Assembly (NCBI GenBank): GCA_031279415.1
Contig: JAITIP010000020.1
Span: forward strand, 1-63,123
Origin: Candidatus Endomicrobium procryptotermitis
Lineage (GTDB): Bacteria > Elusimicrobiota > Endomicrobiia > Endomicrobiales > Endomicrobiaceae
Length of the DNA stretch: 63,123 nt
Direction of reading: 5' to 3'
Below the pieces are notes generated by a model, which ran no database searches, had not been told where the DNA came from, and saw only the letters and a program-made list of their open reading frames with translations. The position numbers and the translations under genes are program-made. Shown in pieces: positions 42,467-53,095 of this stretch. Every line of letters starts with the position of its first letter. Position 1 is the stretch's first letter.

Positions 42467-43457
42467 AAAAGCCGTTTCAAAAGCGAAAAAAATACTGTCG
42501 ACTGAACTTACAAGAAAAACATTTCTTAAAACTTTGGTTGCCGGCGGCGCATTTTTGGCGTTTTCGTCAAACACGGCAAAAAAAGTTTTTGCCCAAAATG
42601 GCAAAACCATTGATCCCAGAAAAAAAAGAGAAACTCCCATTATGGATTATGAACTTACTGCGGTTACGGGCGGCGACATAGAAAAAATAACCCGACAAAG
42701 CGTAGATTTGCTCGGCGGAATGGGCAAATTCGTAAAAAATGGGGATACAGTTGTCGTAAAACCAAACATGGGCTGGAACAGAACGCCGGAATATGCCGCA
42801 AACACAAATCCAGCTGTTGTTGCCGCTGTAGTCAAAATGTGTTTTGAAAGCGGCGCAAAAACGGTGAAAGTTTTTGACAATACGTGTAATGAAAAAAAAC
42901 TTTGTTATCAGAATTCCGGTATTATGGAAGCGGCAAAAGCTGCTGGCGCCACCGTGTTTTATATGGATGATTGGAAGTATATGCCGGCAAGATTTATGAG
43001 AGTGGACGCTCTTATGCAGGGTTGGCCGCTTTTTAGGGATGCGATAGAATGCAACGCTTTTATTAACGTGCCTATAGCAAAAACACACGGTCACGGAACG
43101 CTGACTTTATCGATAAAAAATCTCATGGGCATATGCGGTGGCAACAGAGGCCAGATGCACTGGGAAATGGACAAAAAACTTCCCGAAGTTTACGATTTCG
43201 TAAAACCAGATTTAAATATTATAGACGCTTACAGAATACTTACCGCAAATGGTCCACGCGGTGGAAATCTTAAAGATGTTGCGATGAAAAATACGATTAT
43301 CGCTTCTTCAGACCCAGTTTTGGCCGACAGTTATGTTTCGGAAACTTTTTTTAACATCAAAGGTTCAACCATTGCACATATAAAACGTTCTCAGGAATAC
43401 GGTTTAGGAAAATTTTATTCTTCAGCAAATACAAAGATTAAAATAGAAAAAATATAG
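42450..43457 (+). CDS. Periplasmic DUF362 protein with a Tat-like signal
   Basis: 335 aa from the ATG at 42450 (GGGAGGAGAAG upstream), overlapping tatC by 17 bp. The N-terminus has a Tat-like signal ELTRKTFLKTLVAGGAFLAF with Arg22-Lys23 in place of Arg-Arg, then an A-x-A-type cleavage region (KKVFAQ). The rest is DUF362 (GDTVVVKPNMGWNR, NPAVVAAVVKMCFESGAKTVKVFDNT, INVPIAKTHGHGTLTLSIKNLMG, and a C-terminal SSDPVLADSYVS). The family is often linked to Fe-S proteins but its reaction is unknown. The polyferredoxin gene follows 2 bp later. Confidence 0.85.
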   Translation: MNKKIEKAVSKAKKILSTELTRKTFLKTLVAGGAFLAFSSNTAKKVFAQNGKTIDPRKKRETPIMDYELTAVTGGDIEKITRQSVDLLGGMGKFVKNGDTVVVKPNMGWNRTPEYAANTNPAVVAAVVKMCFESGAKTVKVFDNTCNEKKLCYQNSGIMEAAKAAGATVFYMDDWKYMPARFMRVDALMQGWPLFRDAIECNAFINVPIAKTHGHGTLTLSIKNLMGICGGNRGQMHWEMDKKLPEVYDFVKPDLNIIDAYRILTANGPRGGNLKDVAMKNTIIASSDPVLADSYVSETFFNIKGSTIAHIKRSQEYGLGKFYSSANTKIKIEKI

Positions 43458-43459
43458 TC

Positions 43460-44971
43460 ATGAAAAAATTAAAAGCCACGCGCGTAATATCGCAGATATT
43501 TTTCTTTTTGCTTGTTGCAGCGGCATTTACGGTTTTGACTTTTCCGATTAAATTTATCGATACAAAAGAATTTTTTTTAACTTCGCCCTCCCTTCTTATT
43601 TTTTCCGAAATTTCTGCAGTTTACCTGACAAAAGGCATGGCTGTTCTTTTGATTTTTATTATTATTGCATTTCTTTTTGGAAGAGTTTTTTGCGGCTGGA
43701 TTTGTCCGTTCGGCGCGGTTATGGATTTTTTTGTTTTTCTTTTAAAACCGTTAAGAAAATATAAAGAGTCCAAACCGGACAAAAAGCTTATGATAAAGTA
43801 TTACGCACTTGCAGTATTTGCTGTTCTTGCTGTTTTGGGTTATCAGTTTGTATGGATTTTTGAGCCTATAACGGTTTTTTCAAGATTTTTTCATCTCAGC
43901 CTTTTTCCTTTTTTTAATGCCGTTACAGATAAATTTTTTCAATACATAATAATGAATCATGATTTCGGCGAAAATATATATTATGCAATAAGCAATAACA
44001 TTTTTTCTGCAAGAAGCATATCGTTTAAATATTCGTTTGCATTTTTTGTTCTTTTTATGATTCCTCTGCTGGCGGCAGCATTTCGTAGACGTTTTTGGTG
44101 TAGATATATTTGTCCTTTGGGCGCCTCTTTGGGAATTTTATCAGTAAATCCAAAATTTGCTTTAAGAAAAAAAGCCTGTAGTTCAGATTGCGGCAGATGC
44201 GAACAAATATGTCGTTCAAACGCCATAAAGCATGACGGATCGTATATATCAAGCGAATGCGTAATGTGCATGGACTGCACAATATTAAAATGTTATAAGC
44301 CTATTGAAAACAAAAAACCCTGTCAAAAAGAGATTGTCCAAAATTCTGGACTTTGTCAGCGGCAAAACAAAGGCATTTCCAGAAAACAGTTTTTTTTATG
44401 GATCAGCGGCGCCGTTGCCGCGATATATGTTTTAGTAAGAAAAGCTTATGCTGCTTCGCACTTTTCAAAAAACTCTGTTATTCGTCCGCCAGGAGCGATG
44501 AAAGAAAAAGAATTCAAGGCAGCATGTGTTCGTTGCGGAAACTGCATGAAAGCGTGCATAACAAACGGATTACAGCCTGTAATGTTTGAAAGCGGATTTG
44601 ATGGAATTTGGACTCCGAAAATTGATAATATAACAGGCTACTGCGAATATAATTGTAATGCCTGTGGACAGGTATGTCCAACGCAGGCTATAAAAGCGCT
44701 CACTCCGGAAGAAAAGCTGAAACAAAAGCTCGGTAAAGCGGATATAGTAAAAAATGTCTGCGTGCCATGGAAAGACGGAATAGAGTGCCTTGTATGTGAA
44801 GAACATTGTCCTGTTGCGGAAAAAGCCATAAAATTCGTAAAAGAAATTATAAACGGGAAAGAAACAGACGTTCCTATTGTCGATGCGGATTTATGTATAG
44901 GCTGCGGAGTCTGTGAAAACAAATGCCCGGTAGAAGGCAGAAAACGCGGAATAACCGTCAATCCGATATAA
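43460..44971 (+). CDS. NapH/NapG-like membrane polyferredoxin
   Basis: 503 aa. The N-terminal part (about 1-300) is NapH-like: four or five membrane helices, cytoplasmic motifs GRVFCGWICPFGA and FWCRYICPLGA, then two ferredoxin sites (CGRCEQICRSNAI; CVMCMDCTILKC). Near residue 305 there is an internal Tat-like signal (GISRKQFFLWISGAVAAIYVLV). The C-terminal part is NapG-like, with several 4Fe-4S sites (CVRCGNCMKACITNG, CNACGQVCPTQAI, CLVCEEHCPV, CIGCGVCENKCPV). It looks like a fusion that carries electrons from the membrane to periplasmic clusters. Its partner is probably the DUF362 protein; the pathway is unknown. Confidence 0.85.
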   Translation: MKKLKATRVISQIFFFLLVAAAFTVLTFPIKFIDTKEFFLTSPSLLIFSEISAVYLTKGMAVLLIFIIIAFLFGRVFCGWICPFGAVMDFFVFLLKPLRKYKESKPDKKLMIKYYALAVFAVLAVLGYQFVWIFEPITVFSRFFHLSLFPFFNAVTDKFFQYIIMNHDFGENIYYAISNNIFSARSISFKYSFAFFVLFMIPLLAAAFRRRFWCRYICPLGASLGILSVNPKFALRKKACSSDCGRCEQICRSNAIKHDGSYISSECVMCMDCTILKCYKPIENKKPCQKEIVQNSGLCQRQNKGISRKQFFLWISGAVAAIYVLVRKAYAASHFSKNSVIRPPGAMKEKEFKAACVRCGNCMKACITNGLQPVMFESGFDGIWTPKIDNITGYCEYNCNACGQVCPTQAIKALTPEEKLKQKLGKADIVKNVCVPWKDGIECLVCEEHCPVAEKAIKFVKEIINGKETDVPIVDADLCIGCGVCENKCPVEGRKRGITVNPI

Positions 44972-45113
44972 AAGCAGCATAGGCAATACGGTAAAACGCA
45001 AAGCTGAAAAGTCAGCAACCGCAAAAGATGCTTTTAAACTCTGAAAAAATAATTTTTGGAATTTTGGCAGTTATGACAAGGTACTATTTTTGTCTTTTAG
45101 GCTGGATTTTTTA

Positions 45114-46563
<1,450 letters not shown>

Positions 46564-46593
46564 CAAATTTACATAAACTTGTCGTATATAAAA

Positions 46594-46625
46594 AGAGGGC
46601 GGTAAATACAAATACCGTCCTTTTT
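46594..46625 (+). terminator. Intrinsic terminator after gdhA
   Basis: GGGCGGTA pairs with TACCGTCC across an AATACAAA loop, followed by TTTTT. Confidence 0.85.
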
Positions 46626-46735
46626 CTATGGAAAAGCAGGTATGCGGCTTGCTTACTTCTTTAGTAATTATCGGATTTTAAAATATTTTTTATACAATAT
46701 ATATAATGTCCGTTAAGTTGTTTATGGAGGGGTAA

Positions 46736-47692
46736 ATGAAACGATTATCTCCAAAAGTCTCAATAATCGGCTGTGGGAACGTTGGCATGCGTTATGCTTA
46801 TTCGATGATAATAAAAGGAATTGCCAGAGAACTTGTTTTAGTCGATTATAACAAGAAAAAAGCAGAAGGTGAAGCCATGGACTTGTCGCATGGCGCACCA
46901 TACGTGTCTCCGGTAAATGTTTATGCAGGCGATTATTCCGATACAACGGATTCAAATTTGGTTGTTATAACCGCGGGCAGAGGACAAAAGCCTGGTGAGA
47001 CAAGAATAGATCTGGTTAAGGGAAATGCCGAAATATTAAAAAGCATAGTTCCGCAGTTAGTCAAATATTCGCCAAAAGCGATAATTCTTGTTGCATCAAA
47101 TCCTGTGGACATTTTATCTTATATCACATATAAAATTTCCGGAAAATCATCTAACGAAGTTATAGGTTCCGGTACGGTTCTTGATTCAGCACGGTTTCGA
47201 TATCTTATAGGCAAACACTGCAATGTGGATTCGAGAAGCATACATGCTTCGATTCTAGGTGAGCATGGAGATACGGAATTTCCGATGTGGAGCAAAGCGA
47301 TGATAGGTGGCATATTGTTCAGCCATTATTGTGATGTCTGTAAAAATCAGTGCAGAGAAAATCAAAAAAACAAATTAGAAAAAATATTTACCGATGTAAG
47401 AGATTCGGCTTATGAGATTATCGAAAAGAAAGGGGAAACATCTTACGGAATAGGTCTGGCACTTACAAAGATATCAAAAGCCGTGCTGAAAGACGAAAAT
47501 ACTGTTCTGCCTGTTTCTTCGCTTCTTGAAAACTATCACGGCATAAGCGATATATATTTAAGTGTTCCTGCCGTTGTTCACAGAACGGGCATAAGGCAGA
47601 CACTTGAAGTGGATTTTAACGAAGAAGAATTACAGGCTTTCCTGCATTCCGCACGGCAAGTCAAAAAAATAATCAAAAAAAGTGGTTTTTAA
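46736..47692 (+). CDS. ldh: L-lactate dehydrogenase
   Basis: 318 aa. An NAD-dependent 2-hydroxyacid dehydrogenase: VSIIGCGNVGMRYAYSM, AMDLSHGAPY, TAGRGQKPGETRIDLV, ASNPVDILSYI, GSGTVLDSARFR, and GEHGDTEFPMWS with the catalytic His. The specificity position is Gln (RGQKPGETR), which indicates lactate rather than malate dehydrogenase. This suggests fermentation of pyruvate to lactate. GGAGGGG precedes the ATG. Confidence 0.92.
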   Translation: MKRLSPKVSIIGCGNVGMRYAYSMIIKGIARELVLVDYNKKKAEGEAMDLSHGAPYVSPVNVYAGDYSDTTDSNLVVITAGRGQKPGETRIDLVKGNAEILKSIVPQLVKYSPKAIILVASNPVDILSYITYKISGKSSNEVIGSGTVLDSARFRYLIGKHCNVDSRSIHASILGEHGDTEFPMWSKAMIGGILFSHYCDVCKNQCRENQKNKLEKIFTDVRDSAYEIIEKKGETSYGIGLALTKISKAVLKDENTVLPVSSLLENYHGISDIYLSVPAVVHRTGIRQTLEVDFNEEELQAFLHSARQVKKIIKKSGF

Positions 47693-47703
47693 ACAAAAAA
47701 GCT

Positions 47704-48003
47704 GTGCGATATAAATTTATTTGTGATGGGCAAGGCTCTGTTGGGTATCATAATTATATGGACAAAGACTTTATAGGTTCTACAACTTTATCTGTAGGAT
47801 ATAATGATAATTTGAACCAGTATAATGGTTTATTTTTAACAGCAGCTTTAGATATGGAACGTCCGAAATATTCGTATGGAAGAAAATACAAGAAAAATTT
47901 GTCAACTGCTAAAATTAAACTTCCTGTAGATAAAAAAAGGGAAACTGATTGGAAGTATATGGAAGATTATATAAAGTCATTGCCATATGCAGATTTGATT
48001 TAA
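47704..48003 (+). pseudogene. C-terminal remnant of an R-M specificity/type IIG protein
   Basis: About 99 codons after a GTG, without a proper N-terminus. The sequence is the last recognition-domain stretch of type I/IIB-type R-M specificity proteins: GSTTLSVGYNDNLNQYNGLFL, KYSYGRKYKKN, and the characteristic ending IKLPVDKKRETDWKYMEDYI, then KSLPYADL. No partner methyltransferase or nuclease is nearby. Some short coding-like fragments follow up to 48180. It is best read as the tail of a deleted R-M gene. Confidence 0.75.
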
Positions 48004-48184
48004 GCAAAAATGCAGTTAGAGACAAGTGAATTAAAAGCATTAGCGCTGTTGTTTATATGAAAGCGGAACTCGTTGATATAATTTTGAAGGATTCAATGCC
48101 GTTAAAAGCAGAGTATTGACCAAGAGAATGATTTCGGAAGGACGTATGAAGTGCAGCCTGTAAAGTGTCAGTATAGACAGTTTA

Positions 48185-48880
48185 TCAGCTTCTGGCATCA
48201 ATCGCACTATTTTTTTGGAAAGTTTTTATGCCTACTTTGCGCAGAACGCCTTCGCCTTCTGAAAAAGTTTCTATATTAGAATTGTTCTTCAGATATGTGT
48301 GTATTATTTTTCTTTCTTTGGCGCTCATCGGTTCGAAACGGTAAATTTTTCCGGTACGGCTTACGTATTCTACGGCTTTATCCGCTAAAACTTTTAATTT
48401 CTCATTTTGTTTCTGCCTGTATTTTTCACAATCAAGATTAACTTTTATTTTTGAATTTAAAATATTATTGGCAATTATCTGCGTTAAATATTCAATTGAG
48501 TCCAGAGTCTGGCCGTTTTTGCCTATAACATAACCGCTTTCCTCTGTTTCTATTTCGGCATCTAAGCTGTCTGTATTAAATTCAGTTTTTACACTTTTTA
48601 AGCACATACCCATTTTATTGATAATTTCCGATAAAATTTTTTCAACCGTTTGACAGGCTTTTTTAGCGTCCACTTCAACAGAAATTTCTTCTTTTTTGCA
48701 GTCTGCGCTTTTAGTTGTAATAAGAATCCTTGCAGGTTTTGCTCCCATTAAACCGAACAGCCCGGATGTGCCTTCGTCAATAACTTTTATTTCGGCCTGA
48801 TTGCGTGTACAGTTAAGTTTTTCCAGTCCTTTTTGTATTGCTTCTTCTACGTTTTTACCTTTCATTTCGATTTCAGGCAT
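48185..48880 (-). CDS. khpB: Jag/KhpB RNA-binding protein
   Basis: 231 aa. An N-terminal Jag domain (EIEMKGKNVEEAIQKGLEKLNC), a type II KH domain (YVIGKNGQTLDSIEYLTQII), and a C-terminal R3H domain (FEPMSAKERKIIHTYL). It forms the RNA-binding partner of KhpA (gene at 28345) in other bacteria. It is downstream of yidC as usual in the rpmH-rnpA-yidD-yidC-jag cluster. Confidence 0.95.
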   Translation of the reverse strand: MPEIEMKGKNVEEAIQKGLEKLNCTRNQAEIKVIDEGTSGLFGLMGAKPARILITTKSADCKKEEISVEVDAKKACQTVEKILSEIINKMGMCLKSVKTEFNTDSLDAEIETEESGYVIGKNGQTLDSIEYLTQIIANNILNSKIKVNLDCEKYRQKQNEKLKVLADKAVEYVSRTGKIYRFEPMSAKERKIIHTYLKNNSNIETFSEGEGVLRKVGIKTFQKNSAIDARS

Positions 48881-48956
48881 ATGGTTCCCTCTTTACTTTT
48901 TTATTCCCCCACACTCAACCCCAAACTTGTCGTACAAACGCTCATTTAAAGCGATT

Positions 48957-50528
48957 TTACGCGTGTTTTACCTTTACTGCATCTTTTTTTATTATAAAAT
49001 ATTGTTCTATCATTGAAATCACGCTGTTTGTCAGCCAGTAAAGAACAAGCCCAGATGGAAAAGTCCAGAACATAAACGTGAACACTATCGGCATTATATA
49101 CATTATTTTTTTCTGTGTAGGATCTGAAGTAGCCGCGGTCATTTTCTGCTGCAAAAACATTCCGATACCCATTATTAATGGCAACAGATTTAAATTGAAA
49201 GAGCCCAGATGCATAAACTGGTCGGCTGCGGACAAATCTTTTACCCATAAAATCCAGCCTTCATTTCTGAGTTCATAAGCGTTTCTAAGCATGGTAAAAA
49301 ACGCCCAGAAAATCGGAAGCTGAAAAAGCATCGGCAGACAACCACCCAAAGGGTTGACTTTTTGACTCTTGTAAACATTTAACATTTCCGCATTAAGTCT
49401 TTGAGGATTTCCTTTATATTTTTCTTGAATTTCTTTTATCTTTGGCTGTATGCGTTTCATTGCTGCGGCCGACTTTAAACTTTTTAATGTCAAAGGCATC
49501 ATGATAATTTGAAGAATAACGGTTAAAATTATGATGGACCAGCCGTAGTTGCCAGTAAGAGCGCGAAAAAAAGTTAAAACGGAAAAAGCTATTTTACCCA
49601 AAAAGCCAAAAAAACCGAAATCAACGGTTTTTTCAAGAGCTAAATCATAAGTTTTTAAATAAGTGTATCCTTTCGGGCCTAAATAAAAATTGATGGAATA
49701 TTCTTTCTTTTCGTCATCTTTGGGCATAAACGCTGTAATAGTCATAGAATAGGGGTGTTTTTTGTCTGTTCTTGAAGGTGTTATTTGGTCGAAATCTATT
49801 GATTTTTCAGGTATGAATGCAGCAAGAAAATATCTATTATCTAATGCTGCCCATCTGAACAAAGAAGCGGCTTCTGAGTCTTTTTTAAGTTTTTTCAGTT
49901 TACCGGGTTTTCCCGCAGTATAAGCTATTACCCTTGTAGTCGCCGTATTTTCTTTCATCTCTTTCATGTCGGTGCCAAGTCCTGGACCCCATTCGAGTTC
50001 TATGCGTGGCATAGAAGCGCTTTCGTTGACTTTTTCAATTATTATATTGAGATTATGCATGTAAGAATCTGGTGAAAGTGAGAAAGTTTTTGTTATTTTC
50101 CAGCCTTCGTGAGAGGTATATTCGAAAACTATTTTCTCATTGGATTTTGAAACGATTTTATAATTTGAGCCTGGAAAATTTGCCATAGCCGGGGCAGTCT
50201 GCGGAAGAACCAAATCTACCCATTCGCCATTCTTTTCTTTTATAAACCAATTCAATATTGATGCACCTTTGTTTGAAAATATGGCTTTATATTTTTCTGT
50301 TTTGACTTCAATTTCTTCTTCTTCAATTTTTATATTTTCTTTAAGAAGTTTTGTATTAGCAGAGTTTAAAGAAAGCGGTTCTGACGGCGAATCTGCTTCC
50401 TGAACACTTTGTTTTTCTTCGATTTGCCGCTGAGTTTGTTGCTGAGGCTGCTGAGGAGCAATAAAAAAATACCATATAAAAATAGTTAAAGATGAGCAAA
50501 CTACAAACAAAATCGTGTTTTTATTCAT
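48957..50528 (-). CDS. yidC: Membrane protein insertase YidC
   Basis: 523 aa, Gram-negative type. It has an N-terminal membrane helix (about 4-20), a large periplasmic P1 domain (about 60-310), and the conserved five-helix insertase core (NYGWSIIILTVILQIIMMPLTLKSLKSAAAMKRIQPKIKEIQ, GGCLPMLFQLPIFWAFFTML, FWTFPSGLVLYWLTNSVISM). It inserts proteins into the inner membrane alone or with SecYEG. Its start overlaps the end of yidD. Confidence 0.97.
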   Translation of the reverse strand: MNKNTILFVVCSSLTIFIWYFFIAPQQPQQQTQRQIEEKQSVQEADSPSEPLSLNSANTKLLKENIKIEEEEIEVKTEKYKAIFSNKGASILNWFIKEKNGEWVDLVLPQTAPAMANFPGSNYKIVSKSNEKIVFEYTSHEGWKITKTFSLSPDSYMHNLNIIIEKVNESASMPRIELEWGPGLGTDMKEMKENTATTRVIAYTAGKPGKLKKLKKDSEAASLFRWAALDNRYFLAAFIPEKSIDFDQITPSRTDKKHPYSMTITAFMPKDDEKKEYSINFYLGPKGYTYLKTYDLALEKTVDFGFFGFLGKIAFSVLTFFRALTGNYGWSIIILTVILQIIMMPLTLKSLKSAAAMKRIQPKIKEIQEKYKGNPQRLNAEMLNVYKSQKVNPLGGCLPMLFQLPIFWAFFTMLRNAYELRNEGWILWVKDLSAADQFMHLGSFNLNLLPLIMGIGMFLQQKMTAATSDPTQKKIMYIMPIVFTFMFWTFPSGLVLYWLTNSVISMIEQYFIIKKDAVKVKHA

Positions 50529-50775
50529 TTAGTTTTCCTATGGGTTTTTCACCCTTTTGATTTTTCGGTAGTGGAACTGGATCTATGCCGCCTTTACAAA
50601 AAGGTTGGCAGCGTATGATTCTTTTAAAAGCCAGAAAAGATCCTTTTAAAAAACCGTAAATTTCTATTGCTTGATAAGCATAAGTCGAACAACTCGGCTG
50701 GAAACGGCATCTTGCAGGGAATACTGAAGATAAAACTTTATAATATTTAATTAAAAAAAGCGCTAAACGCTTCAT
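50521..50775 (-). CDS. yidD: Membrane protein insertion efficiency factor YidD
   Basis: 84 aa from the ATG at 50775 (TTGAGGCAAG upstream); the frame extends into rnpA but that part is not conserved. It has the YidD signature LIKYYKVLSSVFPARCRFQPSCSTYAYQAI and then GSFLAFKRIIRCQPFCKGGIDPVP. Overlaps yidC by 8 bp. Confidence 0.95.
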   Translation of the reverse strand: MKRLALFLIKYYKVLSSVFPARCRFQPSCSTYAYQAIEIYGFLKGSFLAFKRIIRCQPFCKGGIDPVPLPKNQKGEKPIGKLNE

Positions 50776-50782
50776 TCTTGCC

Positions 50783-51145
50783 TCAAGCTTTGTAAAGCCC
50801 TGCGCTTTCAAGCGAATTAAGTATAATCTTTTTTAAACTTCCGTAATTCAGCGATGCAGTTTCCGGTTTAGAGATAAAAATTAAGTCTAACCCCGGATGT
50901 AACGAATGTTTATTTGTCCTGAAAATTTCTCTCAGCCTTCTTTTTGTTCTATTTCTTATAACAGCTTTCCCAACTTTGTGCGGGGTAACCAGTCCAAGCC
51001 GTCTGATGTGCTGCTCTTTATTTATATAAGCCAAAATTTTTACGGCTTTACTATCAATTTTCAATCCTTTTTTAAATACCGTATTGAAATCTTTTTGAAG
51101 ATGCAATCTTTCGCGGTATGAAAAGGACTGGCTTTTCGGCTGCAT
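50783..51145 (-). CDS. rnpA: Ribonuclease P protein component
   Basis: 120 aa from the ATG at 51145; the longer frame upstream runs through rpmH in another register. It binds RNase P RNA to process tRNA 5' ends. Motifs: LQKDFNTVFKKG, RLGLVTPHKVGKAVIRNRTKRRLREIFR (the RNR motif), and GLDLIFISKP. Lies 5 bp after rpmH. Confidence 0.95.
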   Translation of the reverse strand: MQPKSQSFSYRERLHLQKDFNTVFKKGLKIDSKAVKILAYINKEQHIRRLGLVTPHKVGKAVIRNRTKRRLREIFRTNKHSLHPGLDLIFISKPETASLNYGSLKKIILNSLESAGLYKA

Positions 51146-51150
51146 TTTAA

Positions 51151-51285
51151 TTATGCACTTATAGTTTTGCGGCCTTTTCTTCTGCGCGCAGAAATCACCC
51201 TTCGTCCGCCTGGAGCAGCCATTCTTGCCATAAATCCAATTTTCTTTTTTCTTCTGTCTTTGTTGGGCTGAAACGTTCTTTTCAT
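51151..51285 (-). CDS. rpmH: 50S ribosomal protein L34
   Basis: 44 aa, found by reading the minus strand upstream of rnpA. ATG at 51285, TAA at 51151-51153. Classic L34: [49 protein letters not shown] ribosome site. It is the first gene of the rpmH-rnpA-yidD-yidC-khpB cluster. dnaA, often next to it, is not present here. Confidence 0.97.
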   Translation of the reverse strand: MKRTFQPNKDRRKKKIGFMARMAAPGGRRVISARRRKGRKTISA

Positions 51286-51377
51286 TTTGTAATAATCCTT
51301 TTATTTGTAAAGGTTCAGCTTTTTTGTCCATGAAATGCGGCTTCTATTTACAAAACACTGTGTCCCGCTGTTCCCTT

Positions 51378-51406
51378 TTGAATATTTAAAAATACTTTGG
51401 TATTAT
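51378..51406 (+). promoter_or_regulatory. Promoter of the secreted hydrolase gene
   Basis: TTGAAT (51378-51383), 17 bp, TATTAT (51401-51406), 42 bp before the ATG at 51448. Confidence 0.6.
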
Positions 51407-51447
51407 ATCTAAAATCGCATTAAAAAATCAACTACGGATACAAAGAT

Positions 51448-52848
51448 ATGAAAGCAATAATATTTATATTAATATCAGCCTGCTTTTTAGTTTTAAATGT
51501 TTTTGCCGCAGACTTGCCTGACATTTCCGGGAAATGGTACGGTCAGCTTAAAGAACACGGCGTATATTTAAAAATAGCGCTTAACATAAAAAAGAATGAA
51601 AATGTTTATCATGCCTCGCTCGACAGCCTTTTGCAAAATACTTATAACATTGCGGTAAGCACTTTTTCTTTTGACAATCAGGCTGTAAATTTTACGATTA
51701 CTGATCTTGTGATTGAATACAAAGGCACACTAGAGAAAAATGGGAACATAAAGGGCATTTTTCGTCAGCATGGACAAGATTTTAATGTGACTTTTTCAAA
51801 AACTCAAATCGGAAGACCTCAAGAACCGGCAAAACCTTACCCTTACATTGAAGAAAAAATCGTTTTTGAAGACAAGAAGTCCGGCATAAAAATTGATGGA
51901 ACTTTAACTTTACCGCATGCCAAAGGCTCTTTTCCCGCAGTAATATTGATAAGCGGCAACGGTCCACAAAACAGGGACGGAGAAATTTTCGGGCATAAAC
52001 CGTTTCTTGTTATTGCGGACTACCTTACAAATAACGGTATTGCTGTTTTACGATATGACGACATAGGAACCGCTTATTCTTCTGGACATTTCGCTTCTGC
52101 GACGATTGCAGATTTTGCCGCAGCAGCAGAATCTGCCTTAGCATATCTTAAAAACAGAAAAGAAATCAATAAAAAAAATATAGGTTTTATTGCTCACAGC
52201 GAAGGAGCTGCGTCAGCTTCAATAATAGCCGCACAAAATGAGGATGTTGCTTTTATGGTTTTTCTGTCGGCCTGCGGGCTTCCGGGAAAAGATATAATTG
52301 TGAAACAGTATGAACTTATTGGCAAAGCATCAAAAATCGAAAAAAAATATTTTAAAAGAGATTTGCAGATAAATAAAAAAGCCACTGAAATCGTTTCTAC
52401 TGCGCCGGACATAGGGCAGCTGAGAAGTTTGCTGTTTAACTATCTGGGAAAAACTTTTGACGGTTTCAGCCCTTCAGTTATACCTAGAGGAATTGGAAAA
52501 GCCGATTTTATGCGTACCTATACAAATATATACACGACTCCATCGATGATATATTTTTTAAAGTATAACCCCACAGACAGCCTTAAAAGAGTTAAATGTC
52601 CAGTATTTGCCGTATGGGGCGGCAAAGATTTGCAGGTATCGGCCAAAGAAAATTTAAAAGCTGTGAAAAAAGCTCTGAAAGCAGGCGATAATAAAGATGT
52701 TACGTTAAAAATATTTCCAAATTTGAATCATTTGTTTCAAGAATGCAAAAGTGGTCTTCCTGAAGAATATTCACAAATAGAACAAACTTTTTCTCCTGAA
52801 GTTTTATCAGAAATTACCGATTGGATAACTTTGAGAACGGCAAATTAG
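51448..52848 (+). CDS. Secreted alpha/beta hydrolase (S9-like)
   Basis: 466 aa. It has a Sec signal (about 1-20), then an N-terminal beta-rich domain (about 25-125; DISGKWYGQLKEHGVYLKIAL, of the type that precedes such hydrolases), and an alpha/beta hydrolase domain (about 140-465). Likely catalytic residues: Ser in IAHSEGAAS, Asp in VWGGKDLQV, His in NLNHLFQE. GNGPQNRDGEIFGHKPF is typical of this secreted esterase/peptidase group. The substrate is unknown. Confidence 0.88.
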   Translation: MKAIIFILISACFLVLNVFAADLPDISGKWYGQLKEHGVYLKIALNIKKNENVYHASLDSLLQNTYNIAVSTFSFDNQAVNFTITDLVIEYKGTLEKNGNIKGIFRQHGQDFNVTFSKTQIGRPQEPAKPYPYIEEKIVFEDKKSGIKIDGTLTLPHAKGSFPAVILISGNGPQNRDGEIFGHKPFLVIADYLTNNGIAVLRYDDIGTAYSSGHFASATIADFAAAAESALAYLKNRKEINKKNIGFIAHSEGAASASIIAAQNEDVAFMVFLSACGLPGKDIIVKQYELIGKASKIEKKYFKRDLQINKKATEIVSTAPDIGQLRSLLFNYLGKTFDGFSPSVIPRGIGKADFMRTYTNIYTTPSMIYFLKYNPTDSLKRVKCPVFAVWGGKDLQVSAKENLKAVKKALKAGDNKDVTLKIFPNLNHLFQECKSGLPEEYSQIEQTFSPEVLSEITDWITLRTAN

Positions 52849-53095
52849 GATGACAAAAACAGATGCTGAAACAAGTTTAAGAAATGAGCAAGGGAGAGAA
52901 TATTTTTTTGCATTAGTTGCAAGGAAGTTTGAAAAAGGAAAAAGCAGAAGTTTAAAACTTATATAAATATTTGCCTTATTTGTCGCTGCACACTTTAATT
53001 GCGTAATCTTAATTAATAGCAGCTAGAAAAGGCGGTTCTCGGAGTATGTCCCGCTCTTGATATGGGGATAATCTTCCAAAATAAAAGAGGCGGAA

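Noticed and set aside
51146-51447. Replication origin next to rpmH
   Set aside because: No dnaA gene and no cluster of DnaA boxes (TTATNCACA) was seen.
52849-53095. Short ORF (38 codons from 52850) after the hydrolase gene
   Set aside because: Too short and unlike any recognised family; no ribosome site strong enough to support it.
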